6,611 nucleotides of DNA from an uncultured Planctomycetaceae bacterium. GTDB lineage: Bacteria; Planctomycetota; Planctomycetia; Pirellulales; Pirellulaceae. Under the pieces are notes generated by a model that saw only the letters and a list, made by a program, of their open reading frames with translations, did no database searches and had not been told where the DNA came from. Position numbers and translations under genes: made by a program. Shown here piece after piece: positions 1 to 6,188 of the stretch. Positions within the stretch are counted from its first letter, which is position 1; every line of letters starts with the position of its first letter. The DNA lies in the NCBI GenBank assembly GCA_903927685.1, contig CAIYOB010001203.1, forward strand, positions 1-6,611, given 5' to 3'.

Positions 1-124
1 ACAGGCAGGATCGGAGTGTTGGGAAGCGGTGACGACGGGGCGGAATTGCGCGCTTGGCGCTGAGTTGCGTCGAGCGCCCAGATGCGTTGGGCGGGGGTAC
101 TTGCCGACCCGATAGTGCTCCGTG

Positions 125-148
125 GCGCGGGGCTTCCACGCCCCGCGC
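125..148. repeat. GC-rich perfect hairpin (9-bp stem, 6-nt loop)
   Basis: GCGCGGGGC at 125–133 pairs perfectly with GCCCCGCGC at 140–148 around the loop TTCCAC. A smaller hairpin lies just upstream: CGCCCA at 75–80 with TGGGCG at 88–93. No T-run follows either stem closely on the plus strand, so a classical intrinsic terminator is not shown. They may stop transcription from a gene left of the window, or be members of a dispersed palindromic repeat family. Confidence 0.55.
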
Positions 149-247
149 AAACCGCTGATCGCATATTCCCCGCAGCCAGCCCCTTCGGACCGCCCTTTTT
201 TCACGCTCACGTCGCACTCGGCACGGCCGACTCGCTGTGGTCAACTC

Positions 248-269
248 CCTTGGCCAACCCTTGGCCAAC
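248..269. promoter_or_regulatory. Tandem 11-bp repeat with TTGGCCAA palindromes, probable operator
   Basis: CCTTGGCCAAC occurs twice head to tail (248–258 and 259–269) with no mismatch. Each copy contains the 8-bp palindrome TTGGCCAA (250–257 and 261–268). A related GGTCAAC lies just before, at 239–245. The two palindromes are 11 bp apart, about one helical turn, so proteins bound to both would sit on the same DNA face. The array ends 6 bp before the candidate -35 element at 275. This is the arrangement of a binding site for a regulator of the DUF362 gene. The regulator is unknown and the role is inferred from position and symmetry only. Confidence 0.45.
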
Positions 270-274
270 TCACC

Positions 275-304
275 GTGGCAGTTTTTTCCCGAACACGCTA
301 CACT
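275..304 (+). promoter_or_regulatory. Candidate sigma70-type promoter for the DUF362 gene
   Basis: GTGGCA at 275–280 matches four of six bases of the TTGACA -35 consensus. TACACT at 299–304 matches four of six of TATAAT. The spacer is 18 bp. A start site near 311 would give a leader of roughly 33 nt, which contains the GGAG ribosome binding site at 331–334. Both hexamers are imperfect, so this is only the best candidate in a GC-rich region. Confidence 0.3.
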
Positions 305-343
305 CTGGATTCCGTTCCCCGAACTCTTGTGGAGCACGCAGCC

Positions 344-1540
344 ATGACGATGAAAATCTCGCGACGTGATTGGTTGATCGGCAGTTTGGGCGCGGCCGGA
401 CTGGCTACCGCCGGCCGCGTGGGCGAGGCAGGCGGCCAGGAGACGCCGTCGCCAGCCCGCTCGGATCGCTCGGCCGATGCGCCCAGCGAACCGGTCAGCA
501 TCCAGCGGTGCGAGTCGTTCGAGCCCCAGGTCTTGCGGGACAAGCTGGCCGCGGCCCTGGATCAAATCGGCGGTGTCGCGCCCCTGGTCCGCAACAAGAC
601 GGTGACCATCAAAATCAACCTGACCGGCATGAGCTGGGATCCGGCGTTCGGTCTGCCGGCCTACGAAACCTACCAGACCCATCCGAATTCGCTGGCGGCG
701 CTGTGCGCGATCCTGTCGGCTGCCGGCGCGCGACGGATCGTCGTCGTCGAAAACCTGTACTGGGACCAGCCGATCGAAAAGACGCTGCTGGAAGCGGGCT
801 GGAACCTGGGCCAGATCCAGTCGGCGGGGGACCACAAGGTGACGTTCGAGGACACGCGGAACCGGGGAGCGTTTCCCGGCTACAGCCGCTTTACAGTCCC
901 CTGGGGCGGCTACGTCTTTCCCGCCTTCGACATGAATCAGCGATTCGAGCAGACGGACGTCCTGGTCTCGCTGGCCAAGCTCAAGCAGCACGCGACCGCA
1001 GGCATCACGGGCGCCGTCAAGAACCTGTTCGGCAACACGCCCAGCTCGATCTACGGCGATGATGGGCCGGGCGAGCACGCGCTGAAGCATCGGGCGGCGA
1101 TGTTCCACGGCGGACGCGGCAAGCCGCCAGCGGGCGCGCCTCAGGAACTGGCCCACGGTCTGCCCAACAAGGGCACCGTTCGTGTGCCGCGCATCACGGC
1201 GGACATCTTCGGCGCCCGCCCGGCGGAACTGAACATCGTCGAAGGGATCCGCAGCATCAGCGGCGGCGAAGGGCATTGGAATCAAGGCATCGCCCTGGTC
1301 GAACCGAAGCTGCTACTTGCGGGTCGCAACGGCGTGTGCACCGACGCGGTGTGCACCGCGGTGATGGGTTTTGATCCCCGGGCTGACCACGGCCAGTTCC
1401 CGTTCCAGGGCGATAACCACCTGAAACTGCTGGCGGCCGCCGGCGTGGGCACCAACGATCCCGGACGGATCGAGATCCGCGGACTGCCGCTGGCGCAAGC
1501 CGTGTTTCCGTTCCAGCCGCAAGCCGAACGACGGGGATGA
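344..1540 (+). CDS. Tat-exported DUF362 domain-containing protein
   Basis: This 398-residue protein belongs to the DUF362 family, whose biochemical role is not established; some relatives carry ferredoxin-like 4Fe-4S domains, but this one has no cysteine cluster. The N-terminus is a twin-arginine signal: SRRDW at residues 6–10, then a Gly/Ala/Leu-rich stretch to about residue 23, so the protein is probably folded in the cytoplasm and exported. The family core is visible as VTIKINL (87–93), THPNS (112–116), the block K212-x-K214-x-H216 running into GAVKNLFG (223–230), and VEGIRS near 299–304. The start at 344 is chosen because GGAG lies 9 nt upstream and the Tat signal begins there; the frame is open back to a GTG at 122, but that stretch has no protein-like character. 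A second ATG at 350 is possible. The gene stands alone and converges on the methyltransferase gene. Confidence 0.85.
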   Translation: MTMKISRRDWLIGSLGAAGLATAGRVGEAGGQETPSPARSDRSADAPSEPVSIQRCESFEPQVLRDKLAAALDQIGGVAPLVRNKTVTIKINLTGMSWDPAFGLPAYETYQTHPNSLAALCAILSAAGARRIVVVENLYWDQPIEKTLLEAGWNLGQIQSAGDHKVTFEDTRNRGAFPGYSRFTVPWGGYVFPAFDMNQRFEQTDVLVSLAKLKQHATAGITGAVKNLFGNTPSSIYGDDGPGEHALKHRAAMFHGGRGKPPAGAPQELAHGLPNKGTVRVPRITADIFGARPAELNIVEGIRSISGGEGHWNQGIALVEPKLLLAGRNGVCTDAVCTAVMGFDPRADHGQFPFQGDNHLKLLAAAGVGTNDPGRIEIRGLPLAQAVFPFQPQAERRG

Positions 1541-1598
1541 CCGGTAGCAACAAGTGCCGAAACAACGTTCGCTGACAGACGGCCGCCGAAGTCCGCGC

Positions 1599-1681
1599 GT
1601 GTGGCACGGCTTGGTACTCCAAGCAGTGGCTTGCAGGACGGCCGGACCCGACACTGCTTGGAGTACCAAGCAGTGCCACAC
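1599..1681. repeat. REP/MITE-like inverted repeat with 30-bp arms
   Basis: The left arm (1599–1628) and right arm (1652–1681) are reverse complements at 29 of 30 positions, separated by 23 nt. Each arm starts from the outside with GTGTGGCAC and continues into CTTGGTACTCCAAGCAGTG. The arms are themselves palindromic: the right arm folds as CACTGCTTGG (1652–1661), loop AGTA, CCAAGCAGTG (1666–1675), a perfect 10-bp stem; the left arm does the same with one mismatch (1608 against 1625). The element can therefore form one long cruciform or two small hairpins in opposite orientation, as in BIME-type arrays of REP elements. No transposase is present. It sits between two convergent genes, a usual place for such repeats, and could also act as a two-way transcription stop. 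Confidence 0.75.
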
Positions 1682-1725
1682 CAGCACAAACCGGGAAGTC
1701 GTTCTGGCCGTCGTTGCTGCGCCGG

Positions 1726-1809
1726 GTGCCTGGGGTCGAGCCGCGAGGTACGAGTGGCGAGCCCCCAGCTTTTCGCCTCTGGGGGCTCGCTGCGCTCGAC
1801 CCCAGGCAC
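1726..1809. repeat. Nested long inverted repeat between convergent genes
   Basis: The outer arms are GTGCCTGGGGTCGAGC (1726–1741) and its exact reverse complement (1794–1809), 16 bp. The inner arms are GCGAGCCCCCAG (1757–1768) and its exact reverse complement (1779–1790), 12 bp, around a 10-nt loop. The stem is interrupted asymmetrically: 15 nt on the left side (1742–1756) against 3 nt on the right (1791–1793). Weaker pairing may continue outside, between about 1711–1725 and 1810–1820. The right end lies 22 bp beyond the methyltransferase stop codon. The strong stem could end transcription in both directions, although no T-run follows. The sequence is unrelated to the neighbouring inverted repeat at 1599–1681. 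Confidence 0.75.
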
Positions 1810-1831
1810 GCCCGCAGCGACCCTTGACTCG

Positions 1832-3139
1832 CTACTCGGCGGCGTCGGCGTCGGATTCTGCGGAGACGTGGTCGGGCGTCGAGCCGATCCGTTGGGCCAG
1901 GATGGCGACGATCTTTTTCTTGAGGGGCGTGATGAGCAGCGTCGCCTGGTGGTCGCCGCGGGGATGGATCTGCTTCCGGACCTCTTCGGGATCGATCTTC
2001 ACGCCGCGCTTCTTGACTTCCAGGTTGCCGATCGCCCGTACGCGAATCGCCTCGCGCAAATGCTTCGGATCCAGCGGCAGGACTTCGGACACCTCGAAGC
2101 ACGCCAAGGCCGGGTCGTCCAGAACTTGGTCACCCGTCAGGTACGCGATTCCCGGCGAGACGCACTGCAGCGCGTGCTGGGCGGCCAGGACGCCGGTCAA
2201 GTCGGCCGCCAGGACGGCGGCGTGGGGCTCGAAGACATAGCGTCCCAGGCCCTCGGCGGTCGGAACTTCCGCGTGAGGATCGCCGTGGATCGTCCTGGGC
2301 TCGGTCGCCCCGGCCGCAAAGACGGTGGCGGAACGTCGGCCCGGGTCGCGGGCCAGATCGTGGAACCAGACCATTTGCTGGCGGCATTCGCCGCGGTTCC
2401 CAATCCACTCCAGTTCGGCGGCCTGCATCCAATGCTCCGGAAGCACGGCGGCGGGGGCGAGCTTCAAGGCGGCCTGGTGATTCCGCGCCAGCAGTCGCTC
2501 CAGGGCATCCAGGTCCGGTTCGTGGCACTCGATCCGCGTTCGCTTCTTCCCCTCGATCCGCCGGTCGGGATCGACATGCCAGGCCGCGAAAGCCGCGACA
2601 TCTTGCTCGCAGGCATCCGCCACCTGCACGTCCGCCGAGTTCAATCCCGCCGACCGGCAATTCGCCGCCGCTAGGACGGCCGCCACCGGATCGCGATCGA
2701 CGCCGACGACCGGGCCGCGGCGGGCCAGGGCCAGCAGGTCACCTCCGATCCCGCAGCACAAGTCCGCCAAACTTCCTGCCGCGGGCCAGCGCTGGGCTTT
2801 GTAGCCCGCGATCTGCTCGTCCGTGGCCTGTTCCAGCAACTGCCGGGTAAAGAACATCCGGCCGGCATTTTGAAACTTGACCCCGGCCCGGCGCCGCAAC
2901 TCCGCTTGGGCGATGATCAAGTGCGTCCGCGTAACCCCCAAATCCTTGCGCAGGGACAAGGACATCCGGATCAGCGATTTTTCGTCGGCCCCGGCGGCGA
3001 TGTCCAGCCAGCGTTCGGCTGCGGGACTGACCAGCCACTCGTATTCCTCGACGCCCAACGCCGAAGTGTGCGGAGAATTCCCCGGAGATCTTGCACCAGA
3101 CGGCGAAGCGGGGATGATAGGAGGCATGTCCGAACCCAT
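1832..3139 (-). CDS. Class I SAM-dependent methyltransferase with C-terminal THUMP-like domain
   Basis: The 435-residue product is a Rossmann-fold methyltransferase of the family that ends in a THUMP-like domain; its substrate is not established, RNA being the usual inference from THUMP. Residues about 33–115 form a helical lead-in with the conserved FFTRQLLEQAT (96–106). The SAM-binding loop is LADLCCGIGGD (124–134), followed by the acidic GVDRD (146–150). The catalytic-loop equivalent of motif IV is HVDPDRR (188–194), matching the DP-x-RR form seen in this family rather than NPPY or DPPY. KLAPA (226–230) follows. The C-terminal THUMP-like part is about 345–420, with LEVKKRGVKIDPEEVRK inside it. 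The first 30 residues look unconserved. The ATG at 3139 has AGGA 5 nt upstream; an in-frame ATG at 3127 is the alternative. The 5' end overlaps the divergent small gene. Confidence 0.82.
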   Translation of the reverse strand: MGSDMPPIIPASPSGARSPGNSPHTSALGVEEYEWLVSPAAERWLDIAAGADEKSLIRMSLSLRKDLGVTRTHLIIAQAELRRRAGVKFQNAGRMFFTRQLLEQATDEQIAGYKAQRWPAAGSLADLCCGIGGDLLALARRGPVVGVDRDPVAAVLAAANCRSAGLNSADVQVADACEQDVAAFAAWHVDPDRRIEGKKRTRIECHEPDLDALERLLARNHQAALKLAPAAVLPEHWMQAAELEWIGNRGECRQQMVWFHDLARDPGRRSATVFAAGATEPRTIHGDPHAEVPTAEGLGRYVFEPHAAVLAADLTGVLAAQHALQCVSPGIAYLTGDQVLDDPALACFEVSEVLPLDPKHLREAIRVRAIGNLEVKKRGVKIDPEEVRKQIHPRGDHQATLLITPLKKKIVAILAQRIGSTPDHVSAESDADAAE

Positions 3140-3554
3140 CGAGATCCTAGGCCTGTACCTGCATTTGGCTCAAGCAAGCGAAAAACGGCAGCGACCGCAC
3201 GTTCGCGATCGGCTGCTGTTCGCTGCCGCGGCGATTGCTGCGAGAATGCACCTGTTCCGTGTATCCAGTTATTGTAGACGCAAGATTCTCCAGCACAATC
3301 CGAGACACGCGATCGGCCGCTGGGAGAACATCGCCTGGGCCTTGGATGATCAGGACTTTCTGTCGATCCTGAAGAGCATCCAGCGGCGCTACCCGCAGGA
3401 GAAGGCCGAGCGGTTGCTGGCCAGCCTGGGGATCGAGCGTGGGCGGGAACGGGATGCCTACTTCGACGACGAAGAATACGCGGCAGCCCTGCTCGGCACC
3501 ACGCCCGAGGAATTAGATCGGCTTTTCGGCCCGCTCCAATCAGACCGGACTTAG
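3126..3554 (+). CDS. Conserved-looking small protein of unknown function (142 aa)
   Basis: I do not recognise this protein. It is 142 residues, soluble, with no signal peptide or membrane segment, and appears mostly helical. The first half is basic, with several Arg/Lys/His clusters (for example residues 19–29 and 50–61) and a short Ala-rich helix (32–40). The C-terminal third is acidic, with DDEE at 114–117 and a TTPEELDRLFGP-type end (125–136). An even mix of charged and hydrophobic residues and a planned-looking helix pattern argue for a real gene. AGGAGG at 3119–3124 is only 1 nt before the ATG at 3126, abnormally close; an ATG at 3114 would add four residues but puts that motif inside the gene. 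The gene runs divergently from the methyltransferase gene and stops 4 bp before the convergent adk stop codon. Confidence 0.65.
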   Translation: MSEPIEILGLYLHLAQASEKRQRPHVRDRLLFAAAAIAARMHLFRVSSYCRRKILQHNPRHAIGRWENIAWALDDQDFLSILKSIQRRYPQEKAERLLASLGIERGRERDAYFDDEEYAAALLGTTPEELDRLFGPLQSDRT

Positions 3555-3558
3555 GGAA

Positions 3559-4191
3559 TCAGGCCAACCCCAAAGCGGCGAACATGCGCTGCGTGACTTC
3601 CTTGGGATCGCCCACCCCTTCGACGCGCCGCAGCAAGCCTTGGGCCTGGTAAAACGGTACGATGGGGGCGGTCTCGCCGTGATACTTCTTCAGCCGGGCC
3701 CGGCAGGCCTCCTCCGTGTCGTCCGAACGCTGGACGATCCGGCCCGCGATTTCGGCCGGCGGCGGATTGAACTTCATGTGGTAAATCGTGTTGGTGACGG
3801 GGTCCTGCCGGCGTCCCGTAATCCGCTCGACGATAAACTCGTCCGGGACTTCGATCACCGCGACTGCGTCCAGGGCGACGCTAGCAGCCTTCAGGGCCCG
3901 GTCCAACGCCTCGGCTTGCGGTCGCGTGCGGGGGAACCCATCCAGGATGAACCCCGCGGCGCAATCGGCTTGCTGGATCCGTTCCACGACGATCGGGATC
4001 ACCAGGTCGTCCGGGACTAGGCCGCCGGACTTCATGAATCCTTCGGCCTTCTGGCCCAACTCCGTTCCCTGCTTGACTGCCAGCCGCAGCATGTCGCCCG
4101 TCGAAAGATGCGGCACGCCCAGACGTTCGATCAATCGAACCGCTTGCGTCCCTTTGCCCGCCCCCGGCGGCCCCACCAGAATCAATCGCAT
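3559..4191 (-). CDS. adk: Adenylate kinase
   Basis: This cytoplasmic enzyme catalyses ATP + AMP = 2 ADP and balances the adenine nucleotide pool. The 210-residue length fits bacterial Adk. The P-loop is GPPGAGKGT (7–15) with K13. The AMP-binding segment begins STGDMLR (30–36). DGFPRT (84–89) is the family signature. The LID region runs from about 122 to 158 and includes GRRQDP, IYHMKFNPPP and QRSDD; it has no cysteines, so it is the non-zinc type, and is about four residues shorter than the E. coli LID between NPP and SDD/KDD. That short form resembles plastid-type adenylate kinases from memory of the family. GGAGGAG lies about 6 nt upstream of the ATG, the best ribosome binding site in the window. 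The gene is not beside secY, where many bacteria have it; it follows the cyclase gene after 219 bp. Confidence 0.96.
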   Translation of the reverse strand: MRLILVGPPGAGKGTQAVRLIERLGVPHLSTGDMLRLAVKQGTELGQKAEGFMKSGGLVPDDLVIPIVVERIQQADCAAGFILDGFPRTRPQAEALDRALKAASVALDAVAVIEVPDEFIVERITGRRQDPVTNTIYHMKFNPPPAEIAGRIVQRSDDTEEACRARLKKYHGETAPIVPFYQAQGLLRRVEGVGDPKEVTQRMFAALGLA

Positions 4192-4410
4192 CGTTCACTC
4201 CTCCCACACGCGGCTGTGCCGCAATCCAACGTTGCACGCTCGGACCCCACCGGACTCATCCGGCAACCGGATCTGATTCTAACGACTTGCCGCCGCGACT
4301 CGTAGGTGGGGCAGGGACTTTTTGGCGGGCGAGGCCGGTTGCTGACATCCGGACAAGGCTGATTCCCTCAGATCCCTCCGGTCCCTCCGGTCCGCTCGTC
4401 GCCAGTAATC
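4192..4410. other. Intergenic region between the cyclase gene and adk
   Basis: No gene is supported in these 219 bases. They hold a small hairpin, CCGGA (4250–4254) with TCCGG (4259–4263), a longer-range 8-bp inverted repeat GCAACCGG (4263–4270) with CCGGTTGC (4335–4342), and a short tandem array of TCCCTC-type units at 4362–4391. On the minus strand TAGAAT (4281–4276) matches five of six bases of a -10 consensus, about 85 bp before the adk start, but there is no good -35 partner. The gap and the strong adk ribosome binding site suggest that adk may have its own promoter here. No clear terminator for the cyclase gene is visible. Confidence 0.4.
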
Positions 4411-6186
4411 TCACTTCGACGCCAGGGGGACGACGCCGTCCCAGTCGGCGGGCGGGGTGCGGTTGTGCTGGGCGATGAAGACGGTCAGGAAATCTTTGAC
4501 GCGGTCGTCGGCGGTAACTTGATGCAGCAATTGAAAGGCCAGTTGCCAGTCGCGAGCGTGCAGCGCGGCCAAGGCGCCTTCGTACAAGGCGATGTCCTGG
4601 TCGGTCAACTCGGGCAGTTCGGCCTGTGGCGGCAACAACTCGCTGACTTCCAGCGGCGTGTCGCAGCCATAGGGCCGGACGACGGCCACGCGGCGCAAGC
4701 GAGCTTGCTCCGGCGGCAGCAGGCGCTGGGCCACGACGGCCGTGGCGGCATCCACGAGGATGGGGGCCCGCAGCTGTTTTGTCATGCCCTCCAGCCGCGA
4801 GGCCAGATTGACCACGGGCCCGAAGACCGTCACCTTGACCTGGTCCACCGTGCCGATCTTGCCGGCGACGGCACGGCCCGTAGCCAAGCCGAGGCCCAAG
4901 CGGAAATCGGCCAGCGGATGATGCGGCCGACAGGCGGCCGCGGCGAATTCGGCGCGGATGCCGAGCGCCGCCCGGCAGGCCCGGGCGACGGCGTCCGGCT
5001 GGGCAAACGGCCAACCCCAGAAGCCCATCGCGGCGTCGCCGTGAAAGTCGCCGACGACGCCGCCGGTCTGCAAGATGTGCCGCGTCGTTACGCCCAACGC
5101 ATCGCTGACGCGGTGCAGCAGGCCGTGCAGGTCGCCCGCCGCCTGCTCGGACTGGCGAGCGAACCCGCGCAGATCGCAGAACAGGACGGAAACTTCCGCT
5201 TCGCGCGGGGCGAGGACCTCGTCCGGATCTCGCTCGGCCAACGCTTCCAGGACTAGCGGCGAAAAGAACGGTCGCAGCCCGGCCTGATTACGTTCCAGCA
5301 AGCGGACGTCGCGCAGGCTGCTCAACGTTGTCGCGACCAGTTCCGTGAACTTGACGTCTTCCTGCAAGGCAGCCACGGCCAGGCCGGACGGGCTCGCGGG
5401 GGCGGCGGACCAGCAGTCGGCGACGTACAGCGCCCAGCCGCGGCAGGCCCGGCCGCGAACCGGAGTGCAAAACGCCCAATCGCCGTCGACGGCCGAGCCG
5501 CCGGCCGTCGTCCCCCGCTCGGCTTCGTTCCAGACATGGATGACGCTCTGCCCCGTCTGCAATGCCTGGCGGATCAGCTTGGCGCTGGGCTGGAACGGGC
5601 GGTCCAGCAGTTGTCGGCGGTCCCAGTACAGCACGCGCACGGTGGAGGTGGGGCCTTCGCCCTCGACGGCCACCAGGGCCGCGGCGAGGCCACTGGGGAT
5701 CCCGCACAGCAGGACGTTGGTCAGCCGGACCCAGAGTTCCTCGTCGCTGACCGCTCCGGAGATAATCTCGGGAATCCCGCTCAACACATCGATCCGCTGG
5801 TCGGCGTTGCGGAAACGGAGTTGCTTCAGCTGGTCGGCACTGAACGTCTGCTCCAGCGCCGGCTGCGGCAGATCGAGGGAGATGCGGATGCCCTCCTGAG
5901 CCAGCGTGAAGGTCGTCTCGCCGATCACAAAATGCTCGCCGGGGACGAGCGTAAACCGGTCCCGTTCGCAGCCCCCGGCAAACACGGGGTTGCGGGCCGC
6001 GCTCAGCCGGCAGACGGTCAAGTACTGACCGTCCCAGCAGATCTCGACGTGCTGCCGCGAAATCCGCTTGTCCCACGGCGCCGACCAGGCTCCAGCTTCC
6101 CGGCCCAGCACATGACGCTGGTCGGGCACAAGGTTCCGCCGCCAGCGGTGTTCCGGAGCGAGGCCCTGGGCAATGAGGTCGGGCAT
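4411..6186 (-). CDS. FHA – GAF-like – class III nucleotide cyclase
   Basis: The 591-residue product is a multidomain signalling protein with no membrane segments. An FHA domain (about 15–100) shows GR at 28–29, SRQH at 43–46 and N66, the residues that recognise phosphothreonine. Residues about 145–295 have a GAF-like pattern. The class III cyclase domain is about 330–490. Metal-binding aspartates are present as D338 in FCDLRGF and D384 in HGDAAMGFWG. The transition-state Asn and Arg are N460 and R464 in VVNLASRLE. The position normally Lys in adenylate cyclases (four before the second Asp) is D380, and the position normally Asp before TVxG is K451, so the substrate-specifying pair looks swapped. 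A helical tail (525–575) ends in WDGV…K. Activity on ATP is the family default but not assured. The start codon lies 2 bp after the ftsH stop, with only AAGGA some 14 nt upstream, suggesting coupling. Confidence 0.88.
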   Translation of the reverse strand: MPDLIAQGLAPEHRWRRNLVPDQRHVLGREAGAWSAPWDKRISRQHVEICWDGQYLTVCRLSAARNPVFAGGCERDRFTLVPGEHFVIGETTFTLAQEGIRISLDLPQPALEQTFSADQLKQLRFRNADQRIDVLSGIPEIISGAVSDEELWVRLTNVLLCGIPSGLAAALVAVEGEGPTSTVRVLYWDRRQLLDRPFQPSAKLIRQALQTGQSVIHVWNEAERGTTAGGSAVDGDWAFCTPVRGRACRGWALYVADCWSAAPASPSGLAVAALQEDVKFTELVATTLSSLRDVRLLERNQAGLRPFFSPLVLEALAERDPDEVLAPREAEVSVLFCDLRGFARQSEQAAGDLHGLLHRVSDALGVTTRHILQTGGVVGDFHGDAAMGFWGWPFAQPDAVARACRAALGIRAEFAAAACRPHHPLADFRLGLGLATGRAVAGKIGTVDQVKVTVFGPVVNLASRLEGMTKQLRAPILVDAATAVVAQRLLPPEQARLRRVAVVRPYGCDTPLEVSELLPPQAELPELTDQDIALYEGALAALHARDWQLAFQLLHQVTADDRVKDFLTVFIAQHNRTPPADWDGVVPLASK

Positions 6187-6188
6187 GG

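Larger units (their letters stand above)
1..343. other. Non-coding leader region upstream of the DUF362 gene
   Basis: No convincing gene is visible in these 343 bases. The plus-strand frame open from base 1 closes after 20 codons (TGA at 61–63), too short to identify as the tail of an upstream gene. Open frames continue across the region on both strands, but their translations are rich in Pro, Arg and Ser with no family signature. The region contains two GC hairpins (75–93 and 125–148), a run of six T at 196–201 without a hairpin directly before it, a tandem 11-bp repeat at 248–269, and a promoter candidate at 275–304. It reads as the end of a preceding transcription unit followed by the control region of the gene starting at 344. 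Confidence 0.6.

Noticed and set aside
1..63. The 3' end of an upstream gene in frame 1
   Set aside because: Only 20 codons are visible before the stop, and they resemble nothing I can name; any frame could give this by chance.
122..343. An upstream in-frame extension of the DUF362 gene from a GTG at 122
   Set aside because: The 74 extra residues have no protein-like pattern, cover the hairpin and operator-like repeat, and would bury the Tat signal, which must be N-terminal. A ribosome binding site lies before 344.
1257..2102. A 281-codon minus-strand frame
   Set aside because: It overlaps the 3' parts of both real genes and both inverted repeats, and its translation is dominated by Arg, Pro and Ser, typical of an out-of-frame reading.
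1601..2674. A 357-codon plus-strand frame
   Set aside because: It begins inside the inverted repeat and runs antisense through the methyltransferase gene, which has clear SAM-binding and catalytic motifs. It is a shadow frame of GC-rich DNA.
4276..4281. A promoter for adk with TAGAAT as the -10 element
   Set aside because: The hexamer is good but no acceptable -35 element lies at 16–18 bp, so it is mentioned only under the intergenic region.
4362..4391. Short tandem TCCCTC-type units as a regulatory array
   Set aside because: There are only about three imperfect units of 9–10 bp in low-complexity sequence, without symmetry or a promoter nearby.
4465..5256. A 263-codon plus-strand frame
   Set aside because: It is antisense to the conserved catalytic domain of the cyclase and shows no motif of its own.
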